45,669 nucleotides of DNA from a virus: IMG/VR virus record IMGVR_UViG_3300024262_000058, positions 1 to 45,669 of that record, one strand, 5' to 3'. Shown here one piece after another: positions 5,536 to 12,464 of the stretch. The translations under genes and the position numbers were made by a program. Under the pieces are notes generated by a model that ran no database searches, was not told the DNA's origin, and saw only the letters and a program-made list of their open reading frames with translations. Numbering within the stretch: position 1 is the stretch's first letter; the number at the start of each line of letters is the position of its first letter.

Positions 5536-5981
5536 GAGTAAATAGAATGAAGACAATAAACACAATACTTTGGCTGATATTTGCTTTCTTCTGCCCTACC
5601 TGTGAGGCCGTACAGAAGGTCTGCGAATCCGAATTAGACACGATTGTACGAGCTGCGATTCGGAATGAGTGCACCGGCAAAGAAAACTTCAGAATACTCT
5701 TGGCTGTAAGACTACAGGAAAACGGAGGGCCGGGTAAAGAGTTTGGGATTAAACATCCGCGAGCTTGGGGAACCGATTTAGACACTCAAGCTGGATGGGC
5801 TGCTGCCACTATCACCAAGAGTAGGTTTCGTTGGAGAGTGGCAGGGAGGCCCTCTGAATTTATTTACTTTCTGGCCGACCGCTATTGTCCAAAGGAGTGC
5901 GATAGGGTCGGCCATATAAACTGGAAAAAGAACGTCAAGTATTGGTTTGAGAGACTGAAAAATGGTAACGACACTATTTGA
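5532..5981 (+). CDS. exported lysozyme-like / endolysin-type protein
   Basis: 149 residues. An N-terminal signal segment (residues ~6-26, ending in CEA) is followed by a domain with LLAVRLQENGGPGKEFG, then QAGWAAATITKSRFRW, FIYFLADRYCP and NWKKNVKYWFERL. This block order is known to me from phage proteins annotated as lysozyme-like or peptidoglycan-degrading; the Glu in LQENGG would be the catalytic acid. Signal-driven export fits an endolysin that does not need a classical holin channel. The substrate is not proven. It sits in the accessory block, far from the membrane protein at 36738. ATGA overlap with the upstream gene. Confidence 0.6.
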   Translation: MRVNRMKTINTILWLIFAFFCPTCEAVQKVCESELDTIVRAAIRNECTGKENFRILLAVRLQENGGPGKEFGIKHPRAWGTDLDTQAGWAAATITKSRFRWRVAGRPSEFIYFLADRYCPKECDRVGHINWKKNVKYWFERLKNGNDTI

Positions 5982-6264
5982 CCAGCCGAGAACGTTATCC
6001 GATTTTGAGCGGTACGATAAAGAGCACCCTGAAATCTGGAATCTATTTGTAAAGATAACGTTTAAGCTTATCAGAAGGGGCAAAAAGCATTACGGAGCGA
6101 AGGCGGTGTTTGAGATTATCCGGTATCACAGGGTTATACAGTACAACGATTCGGAGTTTAAGGCTAATAACAGTTATACCGCTTACTACGCGAGAAAGTT
6201 TATGAAGATGTATCCGCAGTATGACGGATTTTTTGAGACGCGGAAAGCAAAGGTTAGTCTTTGA
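5962..6264 (+). CDS. conserved phage protein of unknown function (100 aa)
   Basis: Contains FERYDKEHPEIWNLF, RRGKKHYGAKAVFEIIRYHR and a C-terminal NNSYTAYYARKFM ... FFETRKA. This combination is typical of a small widespread phage family whose role is unknown. It overlaps the upstream endolysin-like gene by 20 bases. Mixed alpha-helical, basic, likely cytoplasmic. Followed by the RNA cluster at 6307-6584. Confidence 0.6.
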   Translation: MVTTLFDQPRTLSDFERYDKEHPEIWNLFVKITFKLIRRGKKHYGAKAVFEIIRYHRVIQYNDSEFKANNSYTAYYARKFMKMYPQYDGFFETRKAKVSL

Positions 6265-6306
6265 AAAGTTAATATGCCAGAGATGGCAATTCGTGAGTAG
6301 ATAAAT

Positions 6307-6408
6307 GGGCCGGTAGCTTAAGGGTAAGCAAGCCGAAAAGCGCATCGGTAGGTATGGGAAAACGCAAGAGTGCGCATTATTGCGGGTTCGAGTCCCCCCC
6401 GGCCCACC
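6307..6408 (+). tRNA. tRNA-like RNA, non-canonical anticodon region
   Basis: A 7-bp acceptor stem (GGGCCGG 6307-6313 with CCGGCCC 6399-6405) is followed by ACC. The D arm is GCTT/AAGC (6316-6329) with a GGG loop. The T arm is GCGGG-TTCGAGT-CCCCC (6382-6398), canonical loop with one C-C mismatch, abutting the acceptor as in a tRNA. The anticodon arm is odd: GCCGA/TCGGT (6332-6349) encloses an eight-base loop without U33. A 32-base variable region carries a small CGCA-AGAG-TGCG hairpin. At 102 bases it is longer than a normal tRNA. No anticodon can be assigned safely; it could be a decayed or intron-bearing tRNA. Confidence 0.45.
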
Positions 6409-6416
6409 TAATTTTA

Positions 6417-6584
6417 TGCCAGCGGCGGCGTGTGTGAAACGCAGAACTCGGTAACGATTTAAGTGCTATGGAACTGACGCGTGAAAGCCGGTGCCTAATG
6501 GGATGATATACAGGTTGAGAGTGCCGGAACGCCTGTCATCCAATAAACCGCATAGCAAGCAGGTTAGAATCCTGCCCGTTGGCA
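6417..6584 (+). ncRNA. second tRNA-like RNA with a large insert (~168 nt)
   Basis: TGCCAGCGG (6417-6425) pairs over 9 bp (one G-U) with CCGTTGGCA (6576-6584). The 3' strand directly abuts a perfect 5-bp T-arm-like hairpin GCAGG-TTAGAAT-CCTGC (6559-6575), exactly the stacking seen in tRNAs and tmRNA. A D-arm-like GCGT/ACGC lies at 6428-6442. A long hairpin GGATGA...TCATCC with inner CAGG/CCTG spans 6501-6541. The T loop lacks the usual C56 and no CCA follows (GCA). No tag peptide is seen, so not an obvious tmRNA. Confidence 0.4.
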
Positions 6585-6611
6585 GCAATAATAACTTGAA
6601 AGGAAATGAAG

Positions 6612-6875
6612 ATGGGGTATAGAAAAAGATACAAAAAGCAATTAGCTTTATGGGTTAGTGGAAAGTCTGTCCATGTGCCTAACGGAATATGTTGTCCTGA
6701 TTTTTCATGTTGTGTGCCAGAGTTACAAGCCCCCAAAGAAGAACGCGAATTATTCCAAGAACTATATTTAGCAAAAAAACACAATGAATATGAGAGAATG
6801 TTGATGATGTTTTTGGGGCGAGCACTGCCCTTGATGACAGATAAAAAAGTTTATATCGCAGGTGGTAAATCCTGA
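6612..6875 (+). CDS. conserved phage protein with CCPDFSCC motif
   Basis: The ATG at 6612 is best spaced from GAAAGGA; ATG at 6606 is an alternative. Product starts MGYRKRYKKQLALWV and carries VPNGICCPDFSCCVPEL at about residues 23-39, a Cys-rich motif I know from small phage proteins of unknown function, likely metal-binding. The remaining part is helical (EERELFQELYLAKKHNE). It begins 27 bases after the second tRNA-like RNA. Confidence 0.6.
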   Translation: MGYRKRYKKQLALWVSGKSVHVPNGICCPDFSCCVPELQAPKEERELFQELYLAKKHNEYERMLMMFLGRALPLMTDKKVYIAGGKS

Positions 6876-6885
6876 AAGGAAAATA

Positions 6886-7128
6886 ATGGGTAAACTTGAT
6901 ATACCATATACCAAAAGGATTACCACGATATATAATAATAATTTTTGGTGTCAATGGTGTTGTGATTGCGGCTTGAGACATTTGTATCATTTTAGAATTA
7001 TTCGTGGCAAAACGCCTGCGGACGATAAGGTGGAACTGATTATCGATTGCGATGATTGGGCCACCCTTGCCGCAAAAACGATAGCTAAACTCAAGAAACA
7101 AGTTAATCGCCTGAAAGGAAAAAAATAA
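6886..7128 (+). CDS. hypothetical 80-aa Cys-rich protein
   Basis: Start chosen at 6886 (MGKLDIPYTKRI) after CTGAAAGGAAAATA; the in-frame ATG at 6862 lies within the previous gene. WCQWCCDCGLRHLYHF at residues ~21-36 is a compact possible zinc site, and the C-terminal helix is basic (KLKKQVNRLKGKK). Phage-type small early protein; no family assigned. Confidence 0.55.
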   Translation: MGKLDIPYTKRITTIYNNNFWCQWCCDCGLRHLYHFRIIRGKTPADDKVELIIDCDDWATLAAKTIAKLKKQVNRLKGKK

Positions 7129-7129
7129 C

Positions 7130-7315
7130 ATGGACGCGGAATTAAAACGCAAGCTATTATTAAGCATTCGGGCGCCGGGGTATGGCAAACGCGACAAGTT
7201 TATCATGTTGCGCGTGAGCGGCAAACAGAAGGCCGAGATACAAAAAACAGCGAAGAAACTAAGATGTAACGTGAGCCGGTATTTGTTGGGGCTACATGAG
7301 GTTTTTGATGAATAA
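7130..7315 (+). CDS. ribbon-helix-helix-type small DNA-binding protein
   Basis: 61 residues starting MDAELKRKLLLSIRA. From residue 25, FIMLRVSGKQKAEIQK followed by KKLRCNVSRYLLG matches the strand-helix-helix plan of Arc/MetJ-like (RHH) proteins, which bind operators as dimers. This is the only candidate transcription repressor I see in the rightward block and could act on the palindrome at 2260-2275; that link is inference. The stop is followed directly by the leader of the lipoprotein gene. Confidence 0.5.
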   Translation: MDAELKRKLLLSIRAPGYGKRDKFIMLRVSGKQKAEIQKTAKKLRCNVSRYLLGLHEVFDE

Positions 7316-7339
7316 ATGATATTTCAAAAGGGAGATAAA

Positions 7340-9142
7340 ATGATGAAAACAATAACGAAAAAAGTTTTGCCCGTTATGCCCGTTATGATTATTGTGTTGT
7401 TCATCGGGAGCGGGTGTATTGATGGCTCCCCGGTTGTACGGCTTGTTCAGGGCATAGAAATTATATTATTTGACGGATACGGAGAGGATTTTGAACGATT
7501 GGACGCGTGGGATACTGATGGGGTAGAAAAGATTTACGGAGCGGCGTTTGGATATTTATGCCGCGTACAAGCCGATGGTGTACCCGTGGCGGGTATTAGA
7601 GTCGAATGTCGTATTATCGCCCACCATGATCCTCTGGATATTGGAGAGGATATATGGGACAGGCAGGCCCCAAACGGAGAAAGATATGGTTATGTGCATC
7701 CTGTGCCTGATGGTAGTTGGGACAGGGACGAGGGGGTAGCGGTGGCCCACACAGACGCATCGGGAGCATGTGTTTTTCTAATTGGATTAGGCGATCCAGA
7801 CGTAGGCTTTGGGGCGATGCCGGATAGTGGTTATTTATGGCCTTCAGGTTCCGATGGTGTGTCAACGGCAGTGGAAGTGCAATTTGTCATTCGAAAAGCA
7901 AGCGGTGATATTGTAAGTGATTGTTCTATGGTGTTTTTTAGGTCGCAATATCAGAACTTTTGGGAGCCGTATGCAGGTATTTTTGGGAATTCCTTCTCTA
8001 CCTTGTATCCGTGGACTGGTTGGAAAAGTTTAGATAAAAACGGCGACACTACAACTACGGAAGTTAATTTTGGTCCGATTGGAGAATTGGAATTAGACGA
8101 AGTAGGATTGGTAAGAAAGTTTCCGTATCCGGGATTGCTTGATAAGAGTGGTTTACCTTCGCCGGATTGGATTGTGATTTATGACCCAAACTGTATTTTT
8201 ATAGCAGGTCCGCTTGTTCCAGACCCGAACTGTCCATATATCGTTGACCCGAATTGCCCGTGGTCGAATATCGTCAATCCTATTCCAGACGCAAACTGCC
8301 CTTGTTATATGAGAGGCCCCGACTGCCCTGACTATCCAGACCCTAATTGCATGATTCCAGACCCGAACTGTATGGTCCCGGACCCGAACTGTTATATTCT
8401 TGACCCCAACTGGCCGTGGGTGGAGGGGCCTATGGTTCCAGACCCGAATTGTTATTCGTACATTGATCCTAATGAAATTGGTCCAATTGTTCCGGGCGAT
8501 GAGCCAATGTCCGGTGAGGGATGGGAGTTTGTGGGATATTCCTGGCGAAAGTGGTATCCGGGTTGTGGTTGGTATTACATAAACGGCATGGTGGCTACAT
8601 GGCTTTCAGATATTGACGATCCAGATGCGGTCATGCTTGCTATGGACTTGTCTCAACCTTATGTGTTTTTATGTGTATTTAACGTAGATGATGTCCAGAA
8701 CATAAGGACGTTTGAACATACCGGCATATTGGTAAGCAAGAATAGCTTGGGACAGAAAGTTTCTCAGATGCCTATAAAATTGTATGCATATGGATTATCG
8801 GGTAGTTGGGTTTATCTGGCTACGAACTTTATTTTGCCGATGGAATTTCCTGAACAACAAGGCGAATACTATGACAGTTGGGGAAATTCTTACGCTGCTA
8901 TTTATGTCCCTGATGGCGGACATCTTGAAGTTGTAAAAGATGGTTTTTATGGCGACTTTAATTATGACGGTTATGTGGATAATCGGGATTATGGAATGTT
9001 TGCTGCAAGATGGAGCAAGGATGTGTTTGGGTTATATGATCCTAACAAAGCATACGACCTGATGTATGATGCCGATTATGACGGCCAAACGGATATGTCG
9101 GATTTAATGGACTTTTCAGATAATTGGTTGGAGATGAGATAA
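7340..9142 (+). CDS. large lipoprotein with DPNC repeats and a dockerin-type C-terminus
   Basis: 600 residues from the ATG at 7340, preceded by AAAAGGGAGATAAA. Residues 1-27 form a signal with a lipobox-like end (FIGSGC). The body has a beta-rich region (~30-280), then about ten D-P-N-C or near units (~281-378) with Pro and Cys, and a second beta-rich region. Near the end two calcium-loop segments appear: GDFNYDGYVDNRDYG (~537-551) and YDADYDGQTDMSD (~575-587), each followed by W-containing helix ends as in type I dockerins. Dockerins normally anchor to cohesins on cell surfaces; in a phage this suggests surface modification of the infected cell. It looks host-derived. Function untested. Confidence 0.65.
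   Translation: MMKTITKKVLPVMPVMIIVLFIGSGCIDGSPVVRLVQGIEIILFDGYGEDFERLDAWDTDGVEKIYGAAFGYLCRVQADGVPVAGIRVECRIIAHHDPLDIGEDIWDRQAPNGERYGYVHPVPDGSWDRDEGVAVAHTDASGACVFLIGLGDPDVGFGAMPDSGYLWPSGSDGVSTAVEVQFVIRKASGDIVSDCSMVFFRSQYQNFWEPYAGIFGNSFSTLYPWTGWKSLDKNGDTTTTEVNFGPIGELELDEVGLVRKFPYPGLLDKSGLPSPDWIVIYDPNCIFIAGPLVPDPNCPYIVDPNCPWSNIVNPIPDANCPCYMRGPDCPDYPDPNCMIPDPNCMVPDPNCYILDPNWPWVEGPMVPDPNCYSYIDPNEIGPIVPGDEPMSGEGWEFVGYSWRKWYPGCGWYYINGMVATWLSDIDDPDAVMLAMDLSQPYVFLCVFNVDDVQNIRTFEHTGILVSKNSLGQKVSQMPIKLYAYGLSGSWVYLATNFILPMEFPEQQGEYYDSWGNSYAAIYVPDGGHLEVVKDGFYGDFNYDGYVDNRDYGMFAARWSKDVFGLYDPNKAYDLMYDADYDGQTDMSDLMDFSDNWLEMR
8183..8474 (+). repeat. in-gene repeats encoding DPNC units
   Basis: The codons for Asp-Pro-Asn-Cys (GACCCGAACTGT and variants) recur about ten times at irregular 12- to 45-base spacing, often preceded by a codon for Pro. 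A few units are altered (DANC, GPDC, DPNW, DPNE). The repeated cysteines could form a disulfide-linked stalk outside the cell. Confidence 0.7.
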
Positions 9143-9357
9143 TGCTTTATCAAGAATTGTTGCTTTTCAAAGATGCGGTCGAAAGAAGATGCGGCAAAAT
9201 TATTCGTATAACCTTTGATGAAACGGGAAAAGCGGAATTGCTAAAAGAAATGAAAGGCAGAGACCCTTCGGTTTTTGACGGAAGCGTGATGCTTGGTATT
9301 CAGATAGATGCGGTTAAAAATTGTCCCACTTGCGGGCGTGAGTTGGAGATAAGATAA
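9142..9357 (+). CDS. 71-aa protein with a CPTCGR zinc knuckle
   Basis: Starts at the ATG that overlaps the lipoprotein stop by one base (TAATG), with GGAGATGAGA as ribosome site. Reads MLYQELLLFKDAVERR and ends with NCPTCGRELEIR; only one CxxC pair is visible, so a zinc site would need a dimer or partner. The stop overlaps the next ATG (TAATG). No family recognised. Confidence 0.6.
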   Translation: MLYQELLLFKDAVERRCGKIIRITFDETGKAELLKEMKGRDPSVFDGSVMLGIQIDAVKNCPTCGRELEIR

Positions 9358-9680
9358 TGAAATTGGCAATGAAAATCCTATTGGTCGTAGTCTTAATTTT
9401 TTGTTTTGAGGCTGTGGGTTTTTGGGCGGGCAGAGATAATCCTCGCGTAAATTATTACGCCACATTTGAAAACGGCTTTGCAGTAAAAGTGGACAGTATA
9501 GTTGCAGTTCCGATTTGGTCTGAAGAACAAGTAAGTATGATATGGCCTGAGTATTATGCCGAAACAAAAATCAAAGTTGAGGGTAATGAAATAATTTTGC
9601 GTTCGAGACCGTTTCTGTTTTGTGATAGCCCCGGAACAGCGGGGAGTTATAAAGACAGAAACGTCTATTGCCTTGATTGA
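9357..9680 (+). CDS. 107-aa membrane-anchored or exported protein
   Basis: Starts MKLAMKILLVVVLIFCFEAVGFWAG: a typical signal or N-terminal anchor over residues ~5-24. The exported part is beta-rich and ends RNVYCLD with Cys at two places. Coupled to the two previous genes by one-base overlaps, so it likely acts at the envelope together with the lipoprotein. Function unknown. Confidence 0.6.
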   Translation: MKLAMKILLVVVLIFCFEAVGFWAGRDNPRVNYYATFENGFAVKVDSIVAVPIWSEEQVSMIWPEYYAETKIKVEGNEIILRSRPFLFCDSPGTAGSYKDRNVYCLD

Positions 9681-9703
9681 CAAAATAGCACATCTCCTCC
9701 TCC

Positions 9704-9741
9704 GGGGGGCGGCTCAGGGAAGCCGGGGCCGTCCTCTTTTT
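9704..9741 (+). terminator. possible imperfect intrinsic terminator
   Basis: A G-rich run and CGGCT-CAGGGA-AGCCG hairpin core with outer GGC/GCC pairing (one GGG bulge) ends in CTTTTT. It lies between the lipoprotein operon and the HNH gene, where a transcription boundary is plausible. The stem is not perfect. Confidence 0.4.
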
Positions 9742-9760
9742 GTGGTAAAAAAGGTTTTTT

Positions 9761-10063
9761 ATGGACAAAAAATCAACGGGATTAAATTGTGAAATATGCG
9801 GGAAAACTATCTCGTATGGGTCGCAGAGGGCTTATCGATACAAACGAGGTCAAGTGCAAGGCAAATGCACTGCCCGAAGGCACCATGTTGCGCCTAAGCG
9901 TTACGGTGGCACGGATGACACCGAAAACATTGTTTATCTTTGCAGCGCTTGCCATGGGGAATTACGCGGCCTCTACCACTTCAAGGCCCTTTCCCTCGTT
10001 TTTAACCAAAATAGTTTGTTTTTTCAACAGTGCCTGGAGGAGTTGCGCAATGAAAAAGAATGA
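9761..10063 (+). CDS. HNH endonuclease
   Basis: 100 residues. CEICGK (residues 10-15) and LCSACH (residues ~60-65) supply the zinc knuckles; RHHVAPKRYGGTDDTEN gives the HH pair and Asn of the HNH active site. Short free-standing HNH proteins in phages cut DNA for packaging or act as homing-type nucleases. AAAAAAGG precedes the ATG. It overlaps the start of the replisome organiser gene, so it is a normal operon member and not an insertion inside a gene. Confidence 0.75.
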   Translation: MDKKSTGLNCEICGKTISYGSQRAYRYKRGQVQGKCTARRHHVAPKRYGGTDDTENIVYLCSACHGELRGLYHFKALSLVFNQNSLFFQQCLEELRNEKE

Positions 10064-10766
10064 TGGTAAGCGCCCGAGTTTCCAATTTTATCCTGCGGAT
10101 TGGATGAAAGACCCAGCATTGAAATTGTGTAGCCATAATGCAAAAGGTATATGGATGGATTTAATATGTATTGCCTTTGAAATGCCAACAAAAGGAGTGT
10201 TTTTGATTTCAAAAAAGCCAATTTCTGAAATCAAATTGCTCCAAATGTTGAACGGAAATGAAAAATCAAAGAAAAGCGGCTTCCAAGAACTGAAGAGGCA
10301 CGGTGTTATAAAACGAAATAAAGATAACGTCTTTTACTGCAAGAGGTTATACAACGATATGCGGCTGAGCGAAATTCGCAGAGAGGTGGGAAAGCTCGGT
10401 GGCAATCCTGATTTGCTTAACCAAAACGACAACCAAAGTCCAACCCCTTCATCTTCCTCTTCTTCTTCCTCTTCTATTTCATCTTTTAATAACCCCCCTA
10501 TGCCCCCCAATGGGTTCGAGCAGTTTTGGAAAAAATATCCTCGAAAGATAGGAAAACAAGCCGCCCTTAAAGTATGGAAAAAAATCAAACCATCAGAAGC
10601 GTTTGTGGCAAAAATCATCACTGCCGTTGAACAACAAAAAAAATGTGAACAGTGGTTGAAAAACGGGGGCCAATACATACCACATCCTAAAACGTGGTTG
10701 AATGAAGGCAGATGGGATGATGAAATGCAATCCAAGAAAACCATAGCGGAGATCATGGATGGATAA
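10050..10766 (+). CDS. phage replisome organiser / replication initiation protein
   Basis: The ATG at 10050 follows GGAGGAG; the longer frame from 9789 overlaps the HNH gene and is rejected. Residues ~10-95 (SFQFYPADWMKD ... GIWMDLICIAFE ... KPISEI) are the winged-helix origin-binding type domain of phage replisome organisers. A Pro/Ser linker with a run of serines (~131-142) follows, then FEQFWKKYPRKIGKQAALKVW and YIPHPKTWLNEGRWDDE, the C-terminal block usual in these proteins that contacts the helicase or loader. The role is to open the origin and recruit the host DnaB helicase. Confidence 0.75.
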   Translation: MKKNDGKRPSFQFYPADWMKDPALKLCSHNAKGIWMDLICIAFEMPTKGVFLISKKPISEIKLLQMLNGNEKSKKSGFQELKRHGVIKRNKDNVFYCKRLYNDMRLSEIRREVGKLGGNPDLLNQNDNQSPTPSSSSSSSSSISSFNNPPMPPNGFEQFWKKYPRKIGKQAALKVWKKIKPSEAFVAKIITAVEQQKKCEQWLKNGGQYIPHPKTWLNEGRWDDEMQSKKTIAEIMDG

Positions 10767-11199
10767 AGATGAGTTCACAAAATTCATGGAAACAGAAATA
10801 GAGGGCCGTTGGCCGGATTATAAAATAACGAAAGCGCGTTTGGCTGATTGGTGGAAGATAGTCTGTCATCGTACTTACGAAGATGCGGTTCAGGGGATCC
10901 AAAATTACTCAATGGTACAACCCTGGAAAGATATTAACATCAAAGACGCCAAAAAGTATATTTGGGCGATTCAGAAAAAGGAATACAAAAGAGAGTGTTG
11001 TTTGCAAAAAGAAGGGACAACGCAATTTACACATTTTGTGGCAGCGTCCTTTCGGCCAATCTCAGACGAAGCTTTGAGGAGAGTGGCGGTAAATTTCGCC
11101 CAAAAATGTTCGAGAATGTATGGCGGCAATTGGATAGTTCGTATTGGCATGAATTCGAAGGAAGGAAAAAATGTTAGTTCTAAAACCCAACAAAGATGA
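10759..11199 (+). CDS. helicase-loader-like protein
   Basis: 146 residues; overlaps the organiser gene by eight bases. The N-terminal RWPDYKITKARLADWW and YEDAVQGIQNYSM resemble the N-terminal domain of small phage helicase loaders of the SPP1 G39P kind, and position directly behind the organiser supports this. The C-terminal half (KEGTTQFTH ... SRMYGGNW) is not recognised. No ATPase motif, as expected for that class. Assignment is moderate. Confidence 0.5.
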   Translation: MDKDEFTKFMETEIEGRWPDYKITKARLADWWKIVCHRTYEDAVQGIQNYSMVQPWKDINIKDAKKYIWAIQKKEYKRECCLQKEGTTQFTHFVAASFRPISDEALRRVAVNFAQKCSRMYGGNWIVRIGMNSKEGKNVSSKTQQR

Positions 11200-11368
11200 A
11201 AGTATCATAATAAAAGACACGGTTGCGGGTGAGATTATTGTTGAGATAGTATTTTTCTATCAAGGGATGGGGCACTTAAAAACGCCGTCCAGACGATTGG
11301 GATTTACGGCGGACAAAAGATATAACATCTATCGAGAAAAACATAAACCGGAAAGCGAGGTTAAGTAA
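11171..11368 (+). CDS. csrA: CsrA-like RNA-binding regulator
   Basis: 65 residues. It begins MLVLKPNKDESIIIKD, matching the start of CsrA proteins (MLxL...ESI.I.D), and has RRLGFTADKRYNIYREK near the end, matching the CsrA RxG..A....V.RE segment including the RNA-contact Leu4 and the late Arg. About ten extra residues (around GEIIVEIVFFYQG) separate the two halves, so the match is divergent. CsrA binds GGA in mRNA leaders and blocks translation; many leaders here contain GGA. GAAGGAAAAA precedes the ATG, which overlaps the upstream gene by 29 bases. Confidence 0.6.
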   Translation: MLVLKPNKDESIIIKDTVAGEIIVEIVFFYQGMGHLKTPSRRLGFTADKRYNIYREKHKPESEVK

Positions 11369-11448
11369 TGGATTGTGATAAATGATAGGGCGGGATTTGT
11401 TCGGAAAAGATTATAAGGTGAAGGAGCAAAAGAAATGAAAGGCGGTGA

Positions 11449-11775
11449 ATGATGGCGGGAAAATATACTTTAAGCGAAGTAAGGCAACTCAAAGGTCCAG
11501 CTCGGTCAAGGGAGAGTGCCAAAGATAGAAAGAAGGCGTTTTGGAAGGATTTAGACAACATCGAAGAAAGTATCTCAGCGTTTGCAGAACTTATGCTGGA
11601 CAAAATGTTTGACAAGGCTGCCGAAGGATATTCGGGGTGGGATGATGAAGAAAACAAAGAGTATTTGGAAAAACAAATTAGAAGCCATATAGAAAAGGCT
11701 GACTATGTTGACGTTGCAAATATAGCCATGATGTTGCATTTGATATGTCCCAAGCAAGAGCAGAAAGCGAGGTGA
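11449..11775 (+). CDS. conserved phage protein of unknown function (~108 aa)
   Basis: Starts MMAGKYTLSEVRQLK at tandem ATGs, preceded by AAAGGCGGTGA. The middle reads MFDKAAEGYSGWDDE and the end YVDVANIAMMLHLIC; the VDVANIAMM signature is common in a small phage family often seen near nucleotide metabolism genes but without a proven role. Its stop overlaps the leader of the next gene. Confidence 0.6.
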   Translation: MMAGKYTLSEVRQLKGPARSRESAKDRKKAFWKDLDNIEESISAFAELMLDKMFDKAAEGYSGWDDEENKEYLEKQIRSHIEKADYVDVANIAMMLHLICPKQEQKAR

Positions 11776-11946
11776 ATGATGTTTAATTTATTTTTAGTGG
11801 TATGGGTTGCTGGTTCATTTGTTGGGGGACTTGTTGTGTTGGCGTGGAATTCGGCCGATTTGCCTACTGCAATTGGTTTGCCTCTTTTAATATGGATATG
11901 GGGTGGGCTTGTTGTCGGAGGTTTTTGGGCGGCCCACGAAGAATAA
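11776..11946 (+). CDS. 56-aa two-span membrane protein
   Basis: Starts MMFNLFLVVWVAGSF and has hydrophobic spans at about residues 3-23 and 31-51, ending AAHEE. The start shares the GGTGAATGATG initiation module with its neighbours. No family recognised; a small inner-membrane protein by composition. Confidence 0.6.
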   Translation: MMFNLFLVVWVAGSFVGGLVVLAWNSADLPTAIGLPLLIWIWGGLVVGGFWAAHEE

Positions 11947-11970
11947 CAAGAACAGTAAAAAGGGCGGTGA

Positions 11971-12207
11971 ATGATGGATGCAGAACTTGCATTTGCGATA
12001 GTTATTGGAATTATTAGCCTGAGTGCTTTTGTGGTTCTTGTGGTGATGGAAATTCTAAATATATTTTCATCGAATCGTTGGTTCTGCGACAAAGTGGGCT
12101 GGCATTTAACTCCTGATGGAATAGGTTTTGATGGTTGTAGTTTTACTGGTATTTGTCCGAGGTGTGGTGAAAAGGTATTACAAGACAGCCAAGGGAATTG
12201 GTTTTGA
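11971..12207 (+). CDS. membrane-anchored zinc-ribbon protein
   Basis: 78 residues: an N-terminal transmembrane span (residues ~5-31) followed by FCDKVGWHLTPDG, GCSFTGICPRCGEKV and the end QDSQGNWF. Cys and the CPRC pair would bind zinc in the cytoplasm. The end block is recurrent in phage proteins of unknown function. Preceded by AAAAGGGCGGTGA and tandem ATG. Confidence 0.6.
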   Translation: MMDAELAFAIVIGIISLSAFVVLVVMEILNIFSSNRWFCDKVGWHLTPDGIGFDGCSFTGICPRCGEKVLQDSQGNWF

Positions 12208-12227
12208 ATAAAGCAAAAGGACGGTGA

Positions 12228-12461
12228 ATGATGACTGATGAATCAGAAACAATGAAATACGGACCTTCGAGTATAAACATATCTACAAACAAGCTCCAAG
12301 CCGAGTTTGAGTTGCTCCAAACCGAGATTTACGAAACGCTGGATTGGATGATTAAGTCGCTGGAATTTACAAATCAAAATACAGGAATGAACGCCGAGGA
12401 CAGCCCGGAAATGAAGGCTGCTAAGATACTGCGGGCCAAACTAAAACCGGAAAGGCGGTAA
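12228..12461 (+). CDS. hypothetical 77-aa helical protein
   Basis: Starts MMTDESETMKYGPSS; residues ~22-50 (NKLQAEFELLQTEIYETLDWM) form a probable coiled coil, and the end is basic (RAKLKPERR). Initiated by the same AAAAGGACGGTGA-ATGATG module. No family recognised. Confidence 0.55.
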   Translation: MMTDESETMKYGPSSINISTNKLQAEFELLQTEIYETLDWMIKSLEFTNQNTGMNAEDSPEMKAAKILRAKLKPERR

Positions 12462-12464
12462 GTA

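Noticed and set aside
9789-10050. N-terminal extension of the replisome organiser
   Set aside because: It overlaps the HNH gene in another frame, while GGAGGAG precedes the ATG at 10050.
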